The notes: a model not told the origin generated them from the sequence alone. A stretch of DNA of 64,000 nucleotides from Chloroflexota bacterium (GCA_030447525.1 JAUJOR010000002.1:33931-97930), one strand, 5' to 3'; numbered from the stretch's first letter, positions 26,874 to 37,536 are shown. Program-made: numbers and translations.

Positions 26874-27743
26874 TCAGTCGAGCTCGCCCTTGACCCGCCG
26901 CAGGGTCTCCACGTGAGCGGCGGGAAATGCCAGGCTGGCGCCCATGGTATTCACGTTGACGTGCGTCGCCCCCAGGCCGCGCCAGGTGTCCAGATCTTGC
27001 CGCCAGCGGTCGGGCCCGCCGTCCTGCACGCGGATGCCCCCTTCTAGCCCGATCTGGGCCGGGTCACGACCCGCCTCCCGTGCCGCCTGGCGCACCTTTT
27101 CCAGGTCCTCGGCCAGTCCTTGACGCGGCCCGCCGACCAGCACCCACCCGTCCGCCACCCGGCCGATGCGACGCAGCACCGGCTCGGCATAGCCCCCCAT
27201 CCAGACGGGGATGGGGCGCTGCACAGGGAGGGGGTTGATCCCGGCATCGCTGATGTGGTGCCAGCGTCCATGGAAGGTGACCAGTGGCTGCGTCCACAGG
27301 GACCGCAGGACGGCCACCTGCTCGGCGATGCGGGCCCCCCGGTTGTCGAACTGCTCGCCCAGGGCCTCGTACTCCACCTGGTTCCACCCGATCCCCACGC
27401 CCAGGCGCAGCCGTCCGGCACTCAATAGGTCAACCACGGCCGCTTGCTTGGCGACCAGCGCCGTCTGGCGCTGGGGGAGGACGATCACCCCGGTGGCAAG
27501 GCCGATCCGGCGGGTCACCCCACTCAAGAAGGCGAACAGCGATAAGGGCTCGTAGAATGTGTCCGCCGCGCTGTAGGGCCAGCGCCCCCCCTGGCGCTCC
27601 GGTGTCGCCGTATTTGCGCCCAGGACGTGGTCATAGGCCAGGAGGTGCGTGTAGCCCAGCTCTTCCACGGCCTGGGCGTACTCGCGGATAGCCCCCACGT
27701 CCGTGCCGCTCTCTGTCTGCGGAAACACCGCCCCAATCTGCAT
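26874..27743 (-). CDS. LLM-class F420-dependent oxidoreductase
   Basis: A 289-aa luciferase-like TIM barrel. Family features are MQIGAVFPQTESGTDVGAIREYAQ at the N-terminus, LAYDHVLG, RIGLATGVIVLPQR, LGVGIGWNQVEYEALG and PIPVWMGGYAEPVLRRIGRVADGW. This pattern matches the F420-type subfamily (TIGR03619-like) rather than flavin monooxygenases. Cofactor assignment is by similarity only. The ATG at 27743 is preferred over a GTG two codons earlier because GAGG lies at better spacing. The substrate is unknown. It diverges from the DUF1611 gene across about 380 bp. Confidence 0.85.
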   Translation of the reverse strand: MQIGAVFPQTESGTDVGAIREYAQAVEELGYTHLLAYDHVLGANTATPERQGGRWPYSAADTFYEPLSLFAFLSGVTRRIGLATGVIVLPQRQTALVAKQAAVVDLLSAGRLRLGVGIGWNQVEYEALGEQFDNRGARIAEQVAVLRSLWTQPLVTFHGRWHHISDAGINPLPVQRPIPVWMGGYAEPVLRRIGRVADGWVLVGGPRQGLAEDLEKVRQAAREAGRDPAQIGLEGGIRVQDGGPDRWRQDLDTWRGLGATHVNVNTMGASLAFPAAHVETLRRVKGELD

Positions 27744-28119
27744 CGCCACCTCACTTCATCGGGGGCGCACGCTCAGCCCGCGCCCGACACCGAGCGAGTC
27801 ACCGGCTCTTTCACTCGCCCTCTCAGTCCGGTGGAGAGCGTAGCGCACCGGGAAGCGGCGACGCACGACCGTGCGCCGTCCGCCCGGCGGAGACCCTATC
27901 ATCATCCAGCGGGCCCACCGGCATTACTCGCCCGGCGGGCACCGTGCGCAGCCGGGAATCGGGTAGCAAGGGGTTCGACGGACGGACCGGGGAACAGAAC
28001 GAGAGGCGGAGAACGGTGGGCAGCGAATCGGGACTGGGTGCTGCCGGGGCCCGGCCGCTGCGAGTAGACGGTGTGCCGCGGGGGGCACGCAGCGTGATCG
28101 GGGGAGAAGGAAGAGGGGC
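27744..28119. other. 376-bp divergent intergenic region
   Basis: It lies between the LLM oxidoreductase and the DUF1611 gene. A 10-bp direct repeat CGCCCGGCGG occurs at 27881-27890 and 27929-27938 (48-bp offset). No RNA gene, ORF with a credible start, or strong hairpin was seen; promoters for both flanking genes are presumably here. Confidence 0.5.
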
Positions 28120-29207
28120 ATGCGACCGCGTGGCGAGCGGAAGATCGTGGCCATGGCCGCCGGGGCGTTCGACCTCCTGGAGGCCAAGACCGCCGTCGGC
28201 GTTATCCGGTACGGACGCGACCGCGTGGTCGCCGTCGTCGACCACACGGCAGCCGGTAAGACGGCCGCCGAGGTGGTGGGCGTGGGGGATGGCATCCCCG
28301 TGGTGGTGGATGTCGCCGCAGCCCTGCGATGCGCGCCGGACGCGAACACCCTCCTGCTGGGCACCGCCCCCCGCGGGGGCGCATTGCCAGAATCCTGGCG
28401 CTCTCAGATCATCACGGCCATGGGGGCGGGCCTGGACGTGATGAGTGGCCTCCACTATTTCCTGGCCGATGACCCCCAGCTGGGACCGGCGGCACGCAGC
28501 GCCGGGGTGGAGATCTGGGACGTGCGCCGCCCCCCGCAGACGCACCGCGTGGCAGATACCCGGGCCCAGGCCCTGCCGGCGACCGTCATCCTCACCGTGG
28601 GATCGGACTGCAACGTGGGCAAGATGTCCACGTCTCTGGAGCTGGAGGCCGAGGCCCGCCGCCGGGGGCGCAAGGCCGCCTTCGTCCCCACCGGCCAGAC
28701 CGGCATCATCATCGCCGGCTGGGGCGTGGCCATCGACGAGGTGATCTCTGATTTCACCGCCGGGGCGGCCGAGGACCTGGTGATGGAGGCCGCCCGGGAC
28801 TGCGCCCACCCGGGCGACATGATCGTCGTGGAAGGGCAAGGCTCGCTTGTCCACCCCGGCTACTCCGGGGTGACCCTGTCCCTGATCCACGGCTCTGCCC
28901 CGGACGCCCTGATCCTTTGCCACCAGGCAACACGCCGGGAGATCCGGCGCTATAGCGTCCCCATCCCCAGCCTCCGCCACCTGATCCGATTGCACGAAGA
29001 CATCACTGCACCGGTCAAGCCGGCTCGGGTGCTTGGCGTTGCCCTCAACACCTTCGGGCTGGACGGGGCCGCCGCGGAGGAGGCGGTGGATCGGGCGGCG
29101 CAGGAGACCGGCCTCCCCGCCACCGACCCCGTCCGCTTTGGCGTGGCCACGCTGATGGACGCGGTAGATAGGTTTATACAAGACACGCCACCTAAAGGAG
29201 CGCAGTG

Positions 29208-29208
<1 letters not shown>
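28120..29208 (+). CDS. DUF1611 family P-loop protein (DgcN-like)
   Basis: A 362-aa protein of the DUF1611 family. An N-terminal Rossmann-like part (about 10-150) is followed by a P-loop domain with the unusual Walker A TVGSDCNVGKMST (about residues 163-175). IVVEGQGSLVHPGYSGVTLSLIHGS and VLGVALNTFGLD come next. One studied family member, DgcN, is reported as a D-glutamate N-acetyltransferase in D-amino-acid breakdown; whether this one shares that activity cannot be told. GGAAGAGGGG precedes the ATG. The stop overlaps the start of the aminotransferase gene by 1 nt (TGATG), so the two are co-translated and likely act in one pathway. Confidence 0.82.
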
Positions 29209-30572
<1,364 letters not shown>

Positions 30573-30672
30573 GAGGGCTCAGGCGTGCACCGGCGCGTGC
30601 AACGGCTCGGTACCCGGTGCCATCGTAGGTGGTGTGGTCGCCCTGGGCGGGACGAGCGACATGACTGCAACA

Positions 30673-30689
30673 TAGCCGGCGGCCGGCTA
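30673..30689. terminator. Short hairpin overlapping the proC stop
   Basis: TAGCCGG and CCGGCTA flank a 3-nt loop; the right arm contains the proC TAG stop. It lies between the convergent aminotransferase and proC genes. No T-tract, so its role in termination is uncertain. Confidence 0.4.
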
Positions 30690-31538
30690 CTGCCCCCGGG
30701 CCGCCTGGCCCAGGGCCAGGGAGCGCTCGTAGGCGGCCACGATCCCGCCGGCAATGGCGCCGCGCAGGCCGGCCCGCTCCATGGCGTACAGGCCGGCCGC
30801 CGTCGTGCCCCCCGGGGTGGTGACCAGGTTGCGTAGCTCCGCCGGGTGCTTGCCCGTCTGCCGGGCCAGCTCGACCGATCCGCTCATCGTCTGCAGCACC
30901 AGCTCTCGGGCCCATTCCGGCCGCAGGCCGATCTGCACCCCGGCGTCGATCATCGCCTCCACCATCAGCATCACCCAGGCCGGCCCGCTGCCGGAGACGG
31001 CGGTGACCATATCCAGGTAGCGCTCGCGGTCGACCTCGAACTCCCTCCCAAAACTGCGCAGCACGGCCCGCACCACGCCCTTCTGTGCCGGCGTCATTTC
31101 TGGGGTGGCGACCCAGGCAGAGATGCTCTGTCCCACCTGAGCCGGGGCATTGGGCATCACCCGAACGACGGCCGGGTGGCGCAGACCCTCCGCCAGCGTC
31201 TCCAGGGTCACCCCGGCGGCGATTGAGATCACCAGTTGCGCCGGTCCCAGGCTTCCACGCAGGTTCTCTAGCACGGCCGGCATCACCTGGGGCGTCACCG
31301 CCAGGAGAACGGCGTCGGCCCCCTCCACGGCGGCGGCGCTATCCGTGGCCGTAACCACCCCCAGGCGCGCCGCTAGATCGGCACGGGTGGCCTCCACCGG
31401 CTCGCAGACGACGATCTGCCGCGGTGGGAGGAGGCCGGCCTCGATTACTCGCCGGACGATCGGGGCGCCCATCTTGCCGCCCCCGATGACGGCCAGCTTG
31501 CGCAGCCCGCATGCCGTGCCGACGTGTGACTCAGTCAT
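30687..31538 (-). CDS. proC: Pyrroline-5-carboxylate reductase
   Basis: A 283-aa enzyme for the last step of proline synthesis, reducing pyrroline-5-carboxylate with NAD(P)H. The Rossmann motif AVIGGGKMGAPI lies at residues 16-27. VVRVMPNAPAQVGQSI sits mid-protein, and the C-terminal dimer domain has the family signatures TAVSGSGPAWVMLMVEAM and LVTTPGGTTAAGL. GAGGAG precedes the ATG at 31538. It stands alone, with no proA or proB nearby. Confidence 0.94.
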   Translation of the reverse strand: MTESHVGTACGLRKLAVIGGGKMGAPIVRRVIEAGLLPPRQIVVCEPVEATRADLAARLGVVTATDSAAAVEGADAVLLAVTPQVMPAVLENLRGSLGPAQLVISIAAGVTLETLAEGLRHPAVVRVMPNAPAQVGQSISAWVATPEMTPAQKGVVRAVLRSFGREFEVDRERYLDMVTAVSGSGPAWVMLMVEAMIDAGVQIGLRPEWARELVLQTMSGSVELARQTGKHPAELRNLVTTPGGTTAAGLYAMERAGLRGAIAGGIVAAYERSLALGQAARGQ

Positions 31539-31571
31539 GGCCTGCTCCTCGCGCCGGTATTCTATACGTCC

Positions 31572-32021
31572 TCACCACTCCCCCCACTCCGGATGTCGCG
31601 CGATGCCGGCAAGGACGGGGCTCAACGGGTGCCCTGCGGGGAGGCGGGTGGGGCGCCCGGCAGGCGTGACCCAGACCAGCTCCGTCTTGCCCACGGTCAG
31701 GGGCGCGGCCCCCGGCCCGGCGTCGAGTTCAGCAGCGTCGTACAGGCGGTAGCCGAACGTGAGCCGCGCCCCGGCGGCGCCCACCAGGGCCAGCCGCAGG
31801 GCCAGGAGCTGATCGAAGCGCGCCGGGCGGTGATACTGCACCGAGACCTGGCGCACGGCGTGCAGGTAGCCGGAGCCCTCCACCGTGGCGAAGGGGAAGC
31901 CCAGCGTCCGAATCCACTCCACGCGGGCGGCCTCAAACCAGACAAGGTAGGCGGCGTGGTGGGCCACGCCCATGGCATCCGTCTCGGCGTAGCGCACCCG
32001 AAAACGGTGCTCGAAGATCAT
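31572..32021 (-). CDS. YbgC-like acyl-CoA thioesterase (hot-dog fold)
   Basis: A 149-aa 4HBT-family protein. The active-site region RVRYAETDAMGVAHHAAYLVWFE carries the Asp of the YbgC branch, followed by VRQVSVQYHRPARFDQLL. It hydrolyses acyl-CoA or similar thioesters; the substrate is unknown. The start at 32021 (MIFEHRF) matches the usual family N-terminus; an upstream ATG at 32060 adds 13 residues. Neither has a strong ribosome site. It is divergent from the CYTH gene, only 66 bp apart. Confidence 0.85.
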   Translation of the reverse strand: MIFEHRFRVRYAETDAMGVAHHAAYLVWFEAARVEWIRTLGFPFATVEGSGYLHAVRQVSVQYHRPARFDQLLALRLALVGAAGARLTFGYRLYDAAELDAGPGAAPLTVGKTELVWVTPAGRPTRLPAGHPLSPVLAGIARHPEWGEW

Positions 32022-32087
32022 CAGGACACTGTACAAACCGAGGCCGGAGAAACTGTACATGCAGGGGCATGGTAGGGTTGTTGCACC

Positions 32088-32906
32088 ATGGTCGTCGTCC
32101 CCGGCAAGCCTGCGCCCCTCGGCTCCGCCTCTGGGGCAGCCCCGCAGCCGGTGGCGCCGGGAGAGTCGACCGCGCCGGAAATCCCGGTAGAGACCGAAGC
32201 GAAGCTCCTGGCCTCCCAGCGAGCCTTCCGGGCCCTGGCGGCGCAGGAGGTGCTGGGAGAGTCCCCAGAGGGGGACTCTCCTGAGGGGATCTGGCGCGTC
32301 GTCGAGCGGCGCGATGTGACGCTACGCGACACCTACTGGGACACGCCTGACCGGCGCCTGGCCCAGGCGCAGTGTACCCTGCGCGTCCGCGAGCAGGGGA
32401 AGGATCTGCCGGCTGAGCTGACCCTCAAAGGGCCACTACCCCGCCGGGCGCCGGCGCCCGGCGCACTGGGCTGGAGCCGCACCGAGCTGACGGTGGCGGG
32501 CCCCGCCGGCTCGGGCCCCCTAGACTGGGCCCGCCTCCCGGGCGCCGGGCCGGTAGTGGCCGCCTTGCGGCACCTGGGGATCGAGGTAGGAGGGCCTGAC
32601 CACCACGGGCAGGGCCCGGAGGGGGCGGGACTGCGTCCAGACGTCGTCCTGCTCAACCCCCGACGTGAGCTGGTGCTGGAGAAGGACGGGCAGCAGTGTG
32701 TCTTATCTCTTGACGAGGTGCGCATCGAGGGGCAGCCATACCGCCGTCGCTACGTGGAGATCGAGCTGAAGCGGGGCACGGCGGGGGCCCTTGACCGCCT
32801 CGCCGGCGCCCTGGCCACCCGCTACCGGCTGCGTCCCAGTCGCCAAGGGAAAGTGCAGGCGGCGCGTGCCTGGCTCGCCCGGCGCCGGGCGTCTACCATT
32901 GGCTGA
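32088..32906 (+). CDS. CYTH domain protein (triphosphate tunnel metalloenzyme)
   Basis: A 272-aa protein. The CYTH metal/phosphate motif ExExK is Glu35-Thr-Glu37-Ala-Lys39, followed by RDTYWDTPDRRL, TLRVREQGKD, ELTLKGPL and the C-terminal YVEIELKRG. Family members bind triphosphate compounds in a beta tunnel; activities include inorganic triphosphatase, thiamine triphosphatase and CyaB-type adenylyl cyclase. The N-terminal 30 residues are Pro/Ala-rich and disordered. An insertion near residues 58-66 (ESPEG-DSPEG) comes from a 15-bp tandem duplication that also makes a strong hairpin. No ribosome site is obvious before the ATG. Confidence 0.84.
   Translation: MVVVPGKPAPLGSASGAAPQPVAPGESTAPEIPVETEAKLLASQRAFRALAAQEVLGESPEGDSPEGIWRVVERRDVTLRDTYWDTPDRRLAQAQCTLRVREQGKDLPAELTLKGPLPRRAPAPGALGWSRTELTVAGPAGSGPLDWARLPGAGPVVAALRHLGIEVGGPDHHGQGPEGAGLRPDVVLLNPRRELVLEKDGQQCVLSLDEVRIEGQPYRRRYVEIELKRGTAGALDRLAGALATRYRLRPSRQGKVQAARAWLARRRASTIG
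32256..32281 (+). repeat. Strong intragenic hairpin within a 15-bp tandem duplication
   Basis: Perfect 11-bp arms (GGAGAGTCCCC / GGGGACTCTCC) with a 4-nt loop AGAG inside the CYTH coding sequence. The same bases form two imperfect 15-bp direct repeats (32259-32273, 32274-32288) encoding ESPEG and DSPEG. Confidence 0.8.
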
Positions 32907-32957
32907 CGCGGGGCTGGGAAATCCCGGGCCACGCGCCTAAAGGGGTAAGGGGAGCGA

Positions 32958-33875
32958 ATGGCTGATCGAGTGGCCGTGACCGGTGGAGCCGGATGGATCG
33001 GTAGCTGGGTGGTACGCGAGCTCAAGGAGCACGACTATGACGTGGTGGTGCTCGACCGCACCCCGCCCCCGGATGAGACCAACCGTCGCGGCGTGCAGCC
33101 CCGCGTCCCCGGCGTACGCTACCGCATAGGGGACCACGAGCGCCTGGCCGACGTCCTAGAGGTGTTCCACGGCTGCGACCTCGCCGTTCACCTCTCGGCC
33201 ATCCCTTCTCCGGGGACGTATCCCAATCCCACGGTGTTCCAGACCAACGTGATGGGGACGTTCAACGCCTGCGAGGCCGCTGCCATGGCCGGGCTGCGGG
33301 CCTTGGCCATGGCCAGCAGCATCAACACCCTTGGCTTTGGCTACCGGACGCACGACTTTCCCCCGCAGTTCATGCCGGTGGACGAGACTCACCCCAACAT
33401 CCCCCAGGATCCCTACGGGCTCTCCAAGCTGGTGGGGGAAGAGATCGCCGCGGCCATCCATCGGCGCACGGCAGAGGGGCTGCGTGTCGTCTCGATCCGC
33501 CCTGCCGGAGTCGTCCGGCCCTGGCAGTACGCCGGCCAGGCAGAGCGCTTCCGCCAGAATCCCACCGCCGGCGGACGCAGCATTTTCTCCTACACCGATC
33601 CTCGCGACCTGGCCGTGCTGTTTCGGCTGGCGATCGAGAGCCGCAACCCGGAGGCGGCCTGCACCGCCATGTACGCCGTGCAGGACGACTCCTGGACTGA
33701 TCGCCCGGTGCGGGAGGTGATGCCCCTGGCATTCCCCGGTACCGAAGGGCTGCCCGGGTTAGACAAGCTCGACGGGACACAATCCGGCGTCTCCAACGCC
33801 CTGGCGCGGCGACTCCTGGGCTGGAACCCTCAGCGCTCCTGGCGCAACCCGGCCGATCATCTCCCGGCCCCCTAA
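32958..33875 (+). CDS. NAD-dependent epimerase/dehydratase (extended SDR)
   Basis: A 305-aa extended short-chain dehydrogenase. The NAD motif is VTGGAGWIGSWVV at residues 7-19, the catalytic Tyr and Lys are in DPYGLSKLVGE, and the Ser is in MASSINTLGF. It is similar to the uronate-dehydrogenase/UDP-hexose epimerase-like group; HPNIPQDPYGLSK and RPAGVVRP are typical of sugar substrates. A uronate dehydrogenase role would fit the uxuA genes upstream in the window, but that is inference. It follows the CYTH gene by 51 bp. Confidence 0.82.
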   Translation: MADRVAVTGGAGWIGSWVVRELKEHDYDVVVLDRTPPPDETNRRGVQPRVPGVRYRIGDHERLADVLEVFHGCDLAVHLSAIPSPGTYPNPTVFQTNVMGTFNACEAAAMAGLRALAMASSINTLGFGYRTHDFPPQFMPVDETHPNIPQDPYGLSKLVGEEIAAAIHRRTAEGLRVVSIRPAGVVRPWQYAGQAERFRQNPTAGGRSIFSYTDPRDLAVLFRLAIESRNPEAACTAMYAVQDDSWTDRPVREVMPLAFPGTEGLPGLDKLDGTQSGVSNALARRLLGWNPQRSWRNPADHLPAP

Positions 33876-33912
33876 GACGGCGGACCTGAGACCTCGGACT
33901 TACCGTTTTCGA

Positions 33913-34004
33913 ATTTACCCCCGCGTGAGCGGGCACCACACCTTGCTCTCATATTTTCCTGGGCCAGCTGCTCGACGATTTACCCCCGCGTGAGCCGGCG
34001 CCAC
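33913..34004. repeat. Near-duplicate of the comEC 3' end (27 bp x 2)
   Basis: Bases 33978-34004 span the last codons and the stop of comEC. A copy with two mismatches lies at 33913-33939, 65 bp away and downstream of the stop. The 38-bp spacer is relatively AT-rich. Confidence 0.85.
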
Positions 34005-36511
34005 TCCCGCCCGACGACCCTGATGGCGCCGGGGCGGGCCTCGAGACGTAGCGGGCCATCAGAGGCGGTAAAGTGCCAGTACGGCGCCCCACTGTCCGGC
34101 GGCCGGACGATCTCCTTGGTGGCTGATCTGGCCGGCATGCTCCCGGCGCGGGGCTCTCCCTGCACCACTACCACCTCAGGGCGAACGTCTCCCACCAGGC
34201 GAGCCACTGCCGGATCGTAGGCAGTGCGTTCGGTGAGGAGCAAGACGGTGCTTTGCCTGGGACGGGCGGCGCCGGGCAGCGCCGCCCAGCGGTCTGCTGG
34301 GCCACCGGCTGTCTCTGCTCCTGGCCGGCCGTCTCCGGGGATGAGGACGGTGAAGTCTCCCCAACACAAACGCCAGGCGGGGAGGTAAGCACGGTTTGTG
34401 TCCCCGGCGGCTCGGCCCTCGGTGACTGCCCCCAGCGGCCCTGCGGGCGTCCCCGGCGGCGGCGATACGTCCAGGACTTCCAGGCGCACGGCGGCTCCCA
34501 CGGCAAAGGCGCTGCCGGGGGCTACCCGCAGGCGAGGGACGCCGCGCCGCCGGGCGGTCTCCAGCACCTGGCGGTAGGACGCCGAGGGCTCCCCCGACGG
34601 ATAACCAGGAGCGGCGTCCATCAGGACGCCAACCCGGTAGCGCTCCAGCACCCGCGGCAACCCCAGGAGCGAGGCTTCCCCAGGGTCGGCCAGCACCAGG
34701 GTGTCCACCGTGCGATCCCACGGGCGCAGCTGCTCGCCGAGGAGGCTGGTGGCGCTGCCGGCGCCCGGTCCACCGTTCACCAGCACGCGGGCGCCGTCCG
34801 GGGCTCGTAGCAGGGCCAGCGTGCCGTCGGCGACCGCCGGGACGGAGAAGAGCAGCGTGGGGCGGGCCGCCAGGGCCGCTCCCGGATCAACCATCTGCCA
34901 GCCGACGACGGCCAGGGCCAGGAGAACACCCAACAGGGCCACGGGCAGGGACGCGCCACCCGCCGGCACCCCGGCGACCGATTGGGGCAGCGGCTGGGGC
35001 GTCGCGGCTCCGGAGGCGGCCAGCCCACCTGCCTGGTCGCCGCGCTGCGCTCGCCACTGGAGGGCGGCGCACAGCCCTGCCAGGGCGGCCAGGTATGCCC
35101 CCGTCAGCAGTGGGCTCCACGGGGGTAGCGTCCGCTCGGCCCCAGGGAGGGCGGCCGCCCCCTCCACGATGCGGATCAGGGCCGTGGCCGGCACCCACGT
35201 CAGCGCGGCGAGGAGGGGAGCGGTCGGAGGAAGAACGGCATCGGCCAGAACGGCCCCGGCCCCCAGGACCATGATCGGGGGCACCAGGGGCAGGGCCAGG
35301 ACGTTGGCCAGCGGGGCGACGAGGGAGATGCGTCCGAACGTCCCGGCCAGCACCGGCAAGACCGCCACCTGGGCGGCCACGCTCCCGGCCAGACCGTCGC
35401 GCACGAGCGGGGGTAGCCGGCCCAGCGCGGCGCTGATGGTCGGGGCGAGCCAGATGAGGCCTGCCGTCCCCAGGAAGCTGAGCTGCCAGCCCACGTCGTG
35501 GACGAGCCCCGGGTGCAGGGCGGCGAGAAAGGCCCCTCCCCACAGGAGTAGACCGCCGGCGGCCCCCTGTCGTCCGAACGCCTGCCCGACGAGCGCCAGC
35601 TGCGCCATGGCCGCCGCGCGGAGCACGCTCCCCGATGGACCTACCAGGAGGACGAAGGCCCACAGCGTGCCCGATGCCAGGAGCACGACCGGGAGGCGTC
35701 CTCGCCGGCGGGCGCGCCCGCCGGCCACAGCCAGGGCCAGTCCGACCACCAGGCTGACGTTGTACCCCGAGACGGCGATCAAGTGGCTCGTCCCCGAGCG
35801 GCTGAGCTGCTCCTGGAGCGTCGCCGGGAGCGTCGTCCGGCGCCCAATCAAGATGCCCTGCACCAGGGCGGCCTGCGGCTCCGGGAGCAGGGCTTCGATC
35901 CCGCTGGCCAGGCGGTCACGCAGGGCGAAGAGGGTGTTGCGCCAGGGGGCCTCTCCCTGAGCCTGGCCTAACCGTGCCACGCGCGGAAATGCCACGACGG
36001 CGACGATGCCCTGTCTGCGTAAGTAGGCGCCGTAGGACAGGCCGGCACCCGCCTCCGGCGTCTCCACCTTTCCTCGCAGCTCCAGGATCTCCCCATAGTG
36101 CAGCGGGGGAACCGGTCGTGCGGTCACCTGGGCGTAGCCGGAGGCGGGCCACCACTCCCCCTCGCGCGAGCGCACGGCGTCTACCCGCAGCCGCAGGCGC
36201 TGCGCCCGCTCACGTGGCACGGGCTGGTCGACCACCACGCCCCGCAGGGCGGCCACCTGGCCCTCGCCCACCTGACGCGCCAGGGCCGTTCCTGGAGGGG
36301 GCCCGCCGGCCGTTGTGGGATGGAGCAAGGCCAGGGCAACGGCGAGTAGCGCCAGCCCCCCGGCGACGTGCGCTGGTCGTCGGGCCACAACCAAGGCGGC
36401 GCCTCCAAGGGCGCAGGGAGCGGCGGCGACCCACCAGGGAGCGCCGGCGGAGGCAGCCGGCGCCAGCCCCCACAATGTGCCCAGGAAGGCCAGCGGCGCC
36501 AGGAGGATCAC
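33980..36511 (-). CDS. comEC: ComEC/Rec2 family DNA uptake channel
   Basis: An 843-aa membrane protein for transport of single-stranded DNA across the membrane in natural transformation. It has N-terminal hydrophobic segments and an OB-like DUF4131 region (about 80-180), then the competence core of multiple spans (EQLSRSGTSHLIAVSGYNVSLV; GWQLSFLGTAGLIWLAP). A C-terminal metallo-beta-lactamase-like domain follows. In that domain the HxHxDH metal motif is replaced by DPGEAS, so nuclease/hydrolase activity is probably lost. It starts with GTG at 36511 after AGGGGG, 9 bp from the comEA stop; the two form an operon. Confidence 0.9.
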   Translation of the reverse strand: MILLAPLAFLGTLWGLAPAASAGAPWWVAAAPCALGGAALVVARRPAHVAGGLALLAVALALLHPTTAGGPPPGTALARQVGEGQVAALRGVVVDQPVPRERAQRLRLRVDAVRSREGEWWPASGYAQVTARPVPPLHYGEILELRGKVETPEAGAGLSYGAYLRRQGIVAVVAFPRVARLGQAQGEAPWRNTLFALRDRLASGIEALLPEPQAALVQGILIGRRTTLPATLQEQLSRSGTSHLIAVSGYNVSLVVGLALAVAGGRARRRGRLPVVLLASGTLWAFVLLVGPSGSVLRAAAMAQLALVGQAFGRQGAAGGLLLWGGAFLAALHPGLVHDVGWQLSFLGTAGLIWLAPTISAALGRLPPLVRDGLAGSVAAQVAVLPVLAGTFGRISLVAPLANVLALPLVPPIMVLGAGAVLADAVLPPTAPLLAALTWVPATALIRIVEGAAALPGAERTLPPWSPLLTGAYLAALAGLCAALQWRAQRGDQAGGLAASGAATPQPLPQSVAGVPAGGASLPVALLGVLLALAVVGWQMVDPGAALAARPTLLFSVPAVADGTLALLRAPDGARVLVNGGPGAGSATSLLGEQLRPWDRTVDTLVLADPGEASLLGLPRVLERYRVGVLMDAAPGYPSGEPSASYRQVLETARRRGVPRLRVAPGSAFAVGAAVRLEVLDVSPPPGTPAGPLGAVTEGRAAGDTNRAYLPAWRLCWGDFTVLIPGDGRPGAETAGGPADRWAALPGAARPRQSTVLLLTERTAYDPAVARLVGDVRPEVVVVQGEPRAGSMPARSATKEIVRPPDSGAPYWHFTASDGPLRLEARPGAIRVVGREWRRLTRG

Positions 36512-36520
36512 ATGACCCCC

Positions 36521-37417
36521 TTACTCGAACGCCAGGCGCTCGGCGGCCCGGCGCAGGAGCGTGTCCGAGATCCCGGCGGCGCGGAGCTGCTCCAGGGATC
36601 GAATTGGCCCGTTGGTCGAGCGGTACTCCACGATGCGCCGCGCCGTCACCTCGCCGATCCCGGGGAGCTCTTCAAGCTCCGCGGCCGAGGCCGTGTTGAC
36701 GTTTACCTTCTGCCCCTGATGGGCGGTATCTTGCGACGCCCGCCCGGCGCCCGCACTCCCCGGGACGGGCCCGCCGGGAGCTGCGGGGGTGGCGCCGCCC
36801 CGCGGCGGGCCGCTCGACGACCCCACTATCGCCTGCTCGCCCCGCGCCGCGCCGGCGCCGTCTGCGGCGCCGGCCGTCGTACCGGAGCTCGGCCCACCCA
36901 GGGCCGGGATGTCGATACGCTGCTCGTCGCGCACGCGCTGGGCCAGGTTCACCCGCCCGGCGTCGGCCGCCGCCGTGAAGCCCCCGGCGGCTTGCACCGC
37001 GTTCTCCACGCGATCCCCCTGAGCGAGGCGGTAGACCCCCGGGTGCGCCACCTCTCCAGCCACCTGCACCCAGATCTCTGCCCCCGAGGCCGGCACCAGG
37101 GGCTGAAGGGTCACCGGCGCCGGGTCACGTCCCCGCCAGACCTGCCAGCCAAAGAGGGCGAAGCAAAGGGCCAGCAGCGCCCCGCCGGCGTACAGGCGCA
37201 GGCGGTGCCACTCTCCGCTCAGGGCTGGTGGGCTCGCGCCGGGGGGGACAGCGGGGGTGTCCTTGGCCCCGGCCGGCGGCGCTCCCGCCGGAGCGCCGTG
37301 GGTCACGATCGTCGCCCCGGCCAGGAGCGCGTCCAGCGCCTGGGGCGTGAGCCCGCGGCGCCGCGGGGGGGCGGCCGTGGGCCGGGAGGGCAGCGCAGAG
37401 GGATCGGTCGAGCCCAT
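36521..37417 (-). CDS. comEA: ComEA-like DNA receptor (SLBB + helix-hairpin-helix)
   Basis: A 298-aa membrane-anchored DNA-binding protein for transformation. A Pro/Ala-rich N-terminus precedes one membrane span (LYAGGALLALCFALFGWQVW). An SLBB domain follows (WVQVAGEVAHPGVYRLAQGD), then a long Gly/Ala-rich linker and C-terminal tandem HhH motifs (VNVNTASAAELEELPGIGEV, then ARRIVEYR). The ATG at 37417 is preferred because GGGGAG precedes it; longer starts (ATG 37450, TTG 37477) are possible. It is transcribed in the same direction as the chemosensory operon, 206 bp beyond its end. Confidence 0.9.
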   Translation of the reverse strand: MGSTDPSALPSRPTAAPPRRRGLTPQALDALLAGATIVTHGAPAGAPPAGAKDTPAVPPGASPPALSGEWHRLRLYAGGALLALCFALFGWQVWRGRDPAPVTLQPLVPASGAEIWVQVAGEVAHPGVYRLAQGDRVENAVQAAGGFTAAADAGRVNLAQRVRDEQRIDIPALGGPSSGTTAGAADGAGAARGEQAIVGSSSGPPRGGATPAAPGGPVPGSAGAGRASQDTAHQGQKVNVNTASAAELEELPGIGEVTARRIVEYRSTNGPIRSLEQLRAAGISDTLLRRAAERLAFE

Positions 37418-37536
37418 GACTCCCCGTCTCCCCGCGAGCGGGCTGCCCATCCGCACCCGCGGGCTGCCTTCTGTCAAGGCAAGGGCACTCTACCACAGTT
37501 GGCGCCCAATGTTCAGCCCGTACGTTGGCCGGGAGT

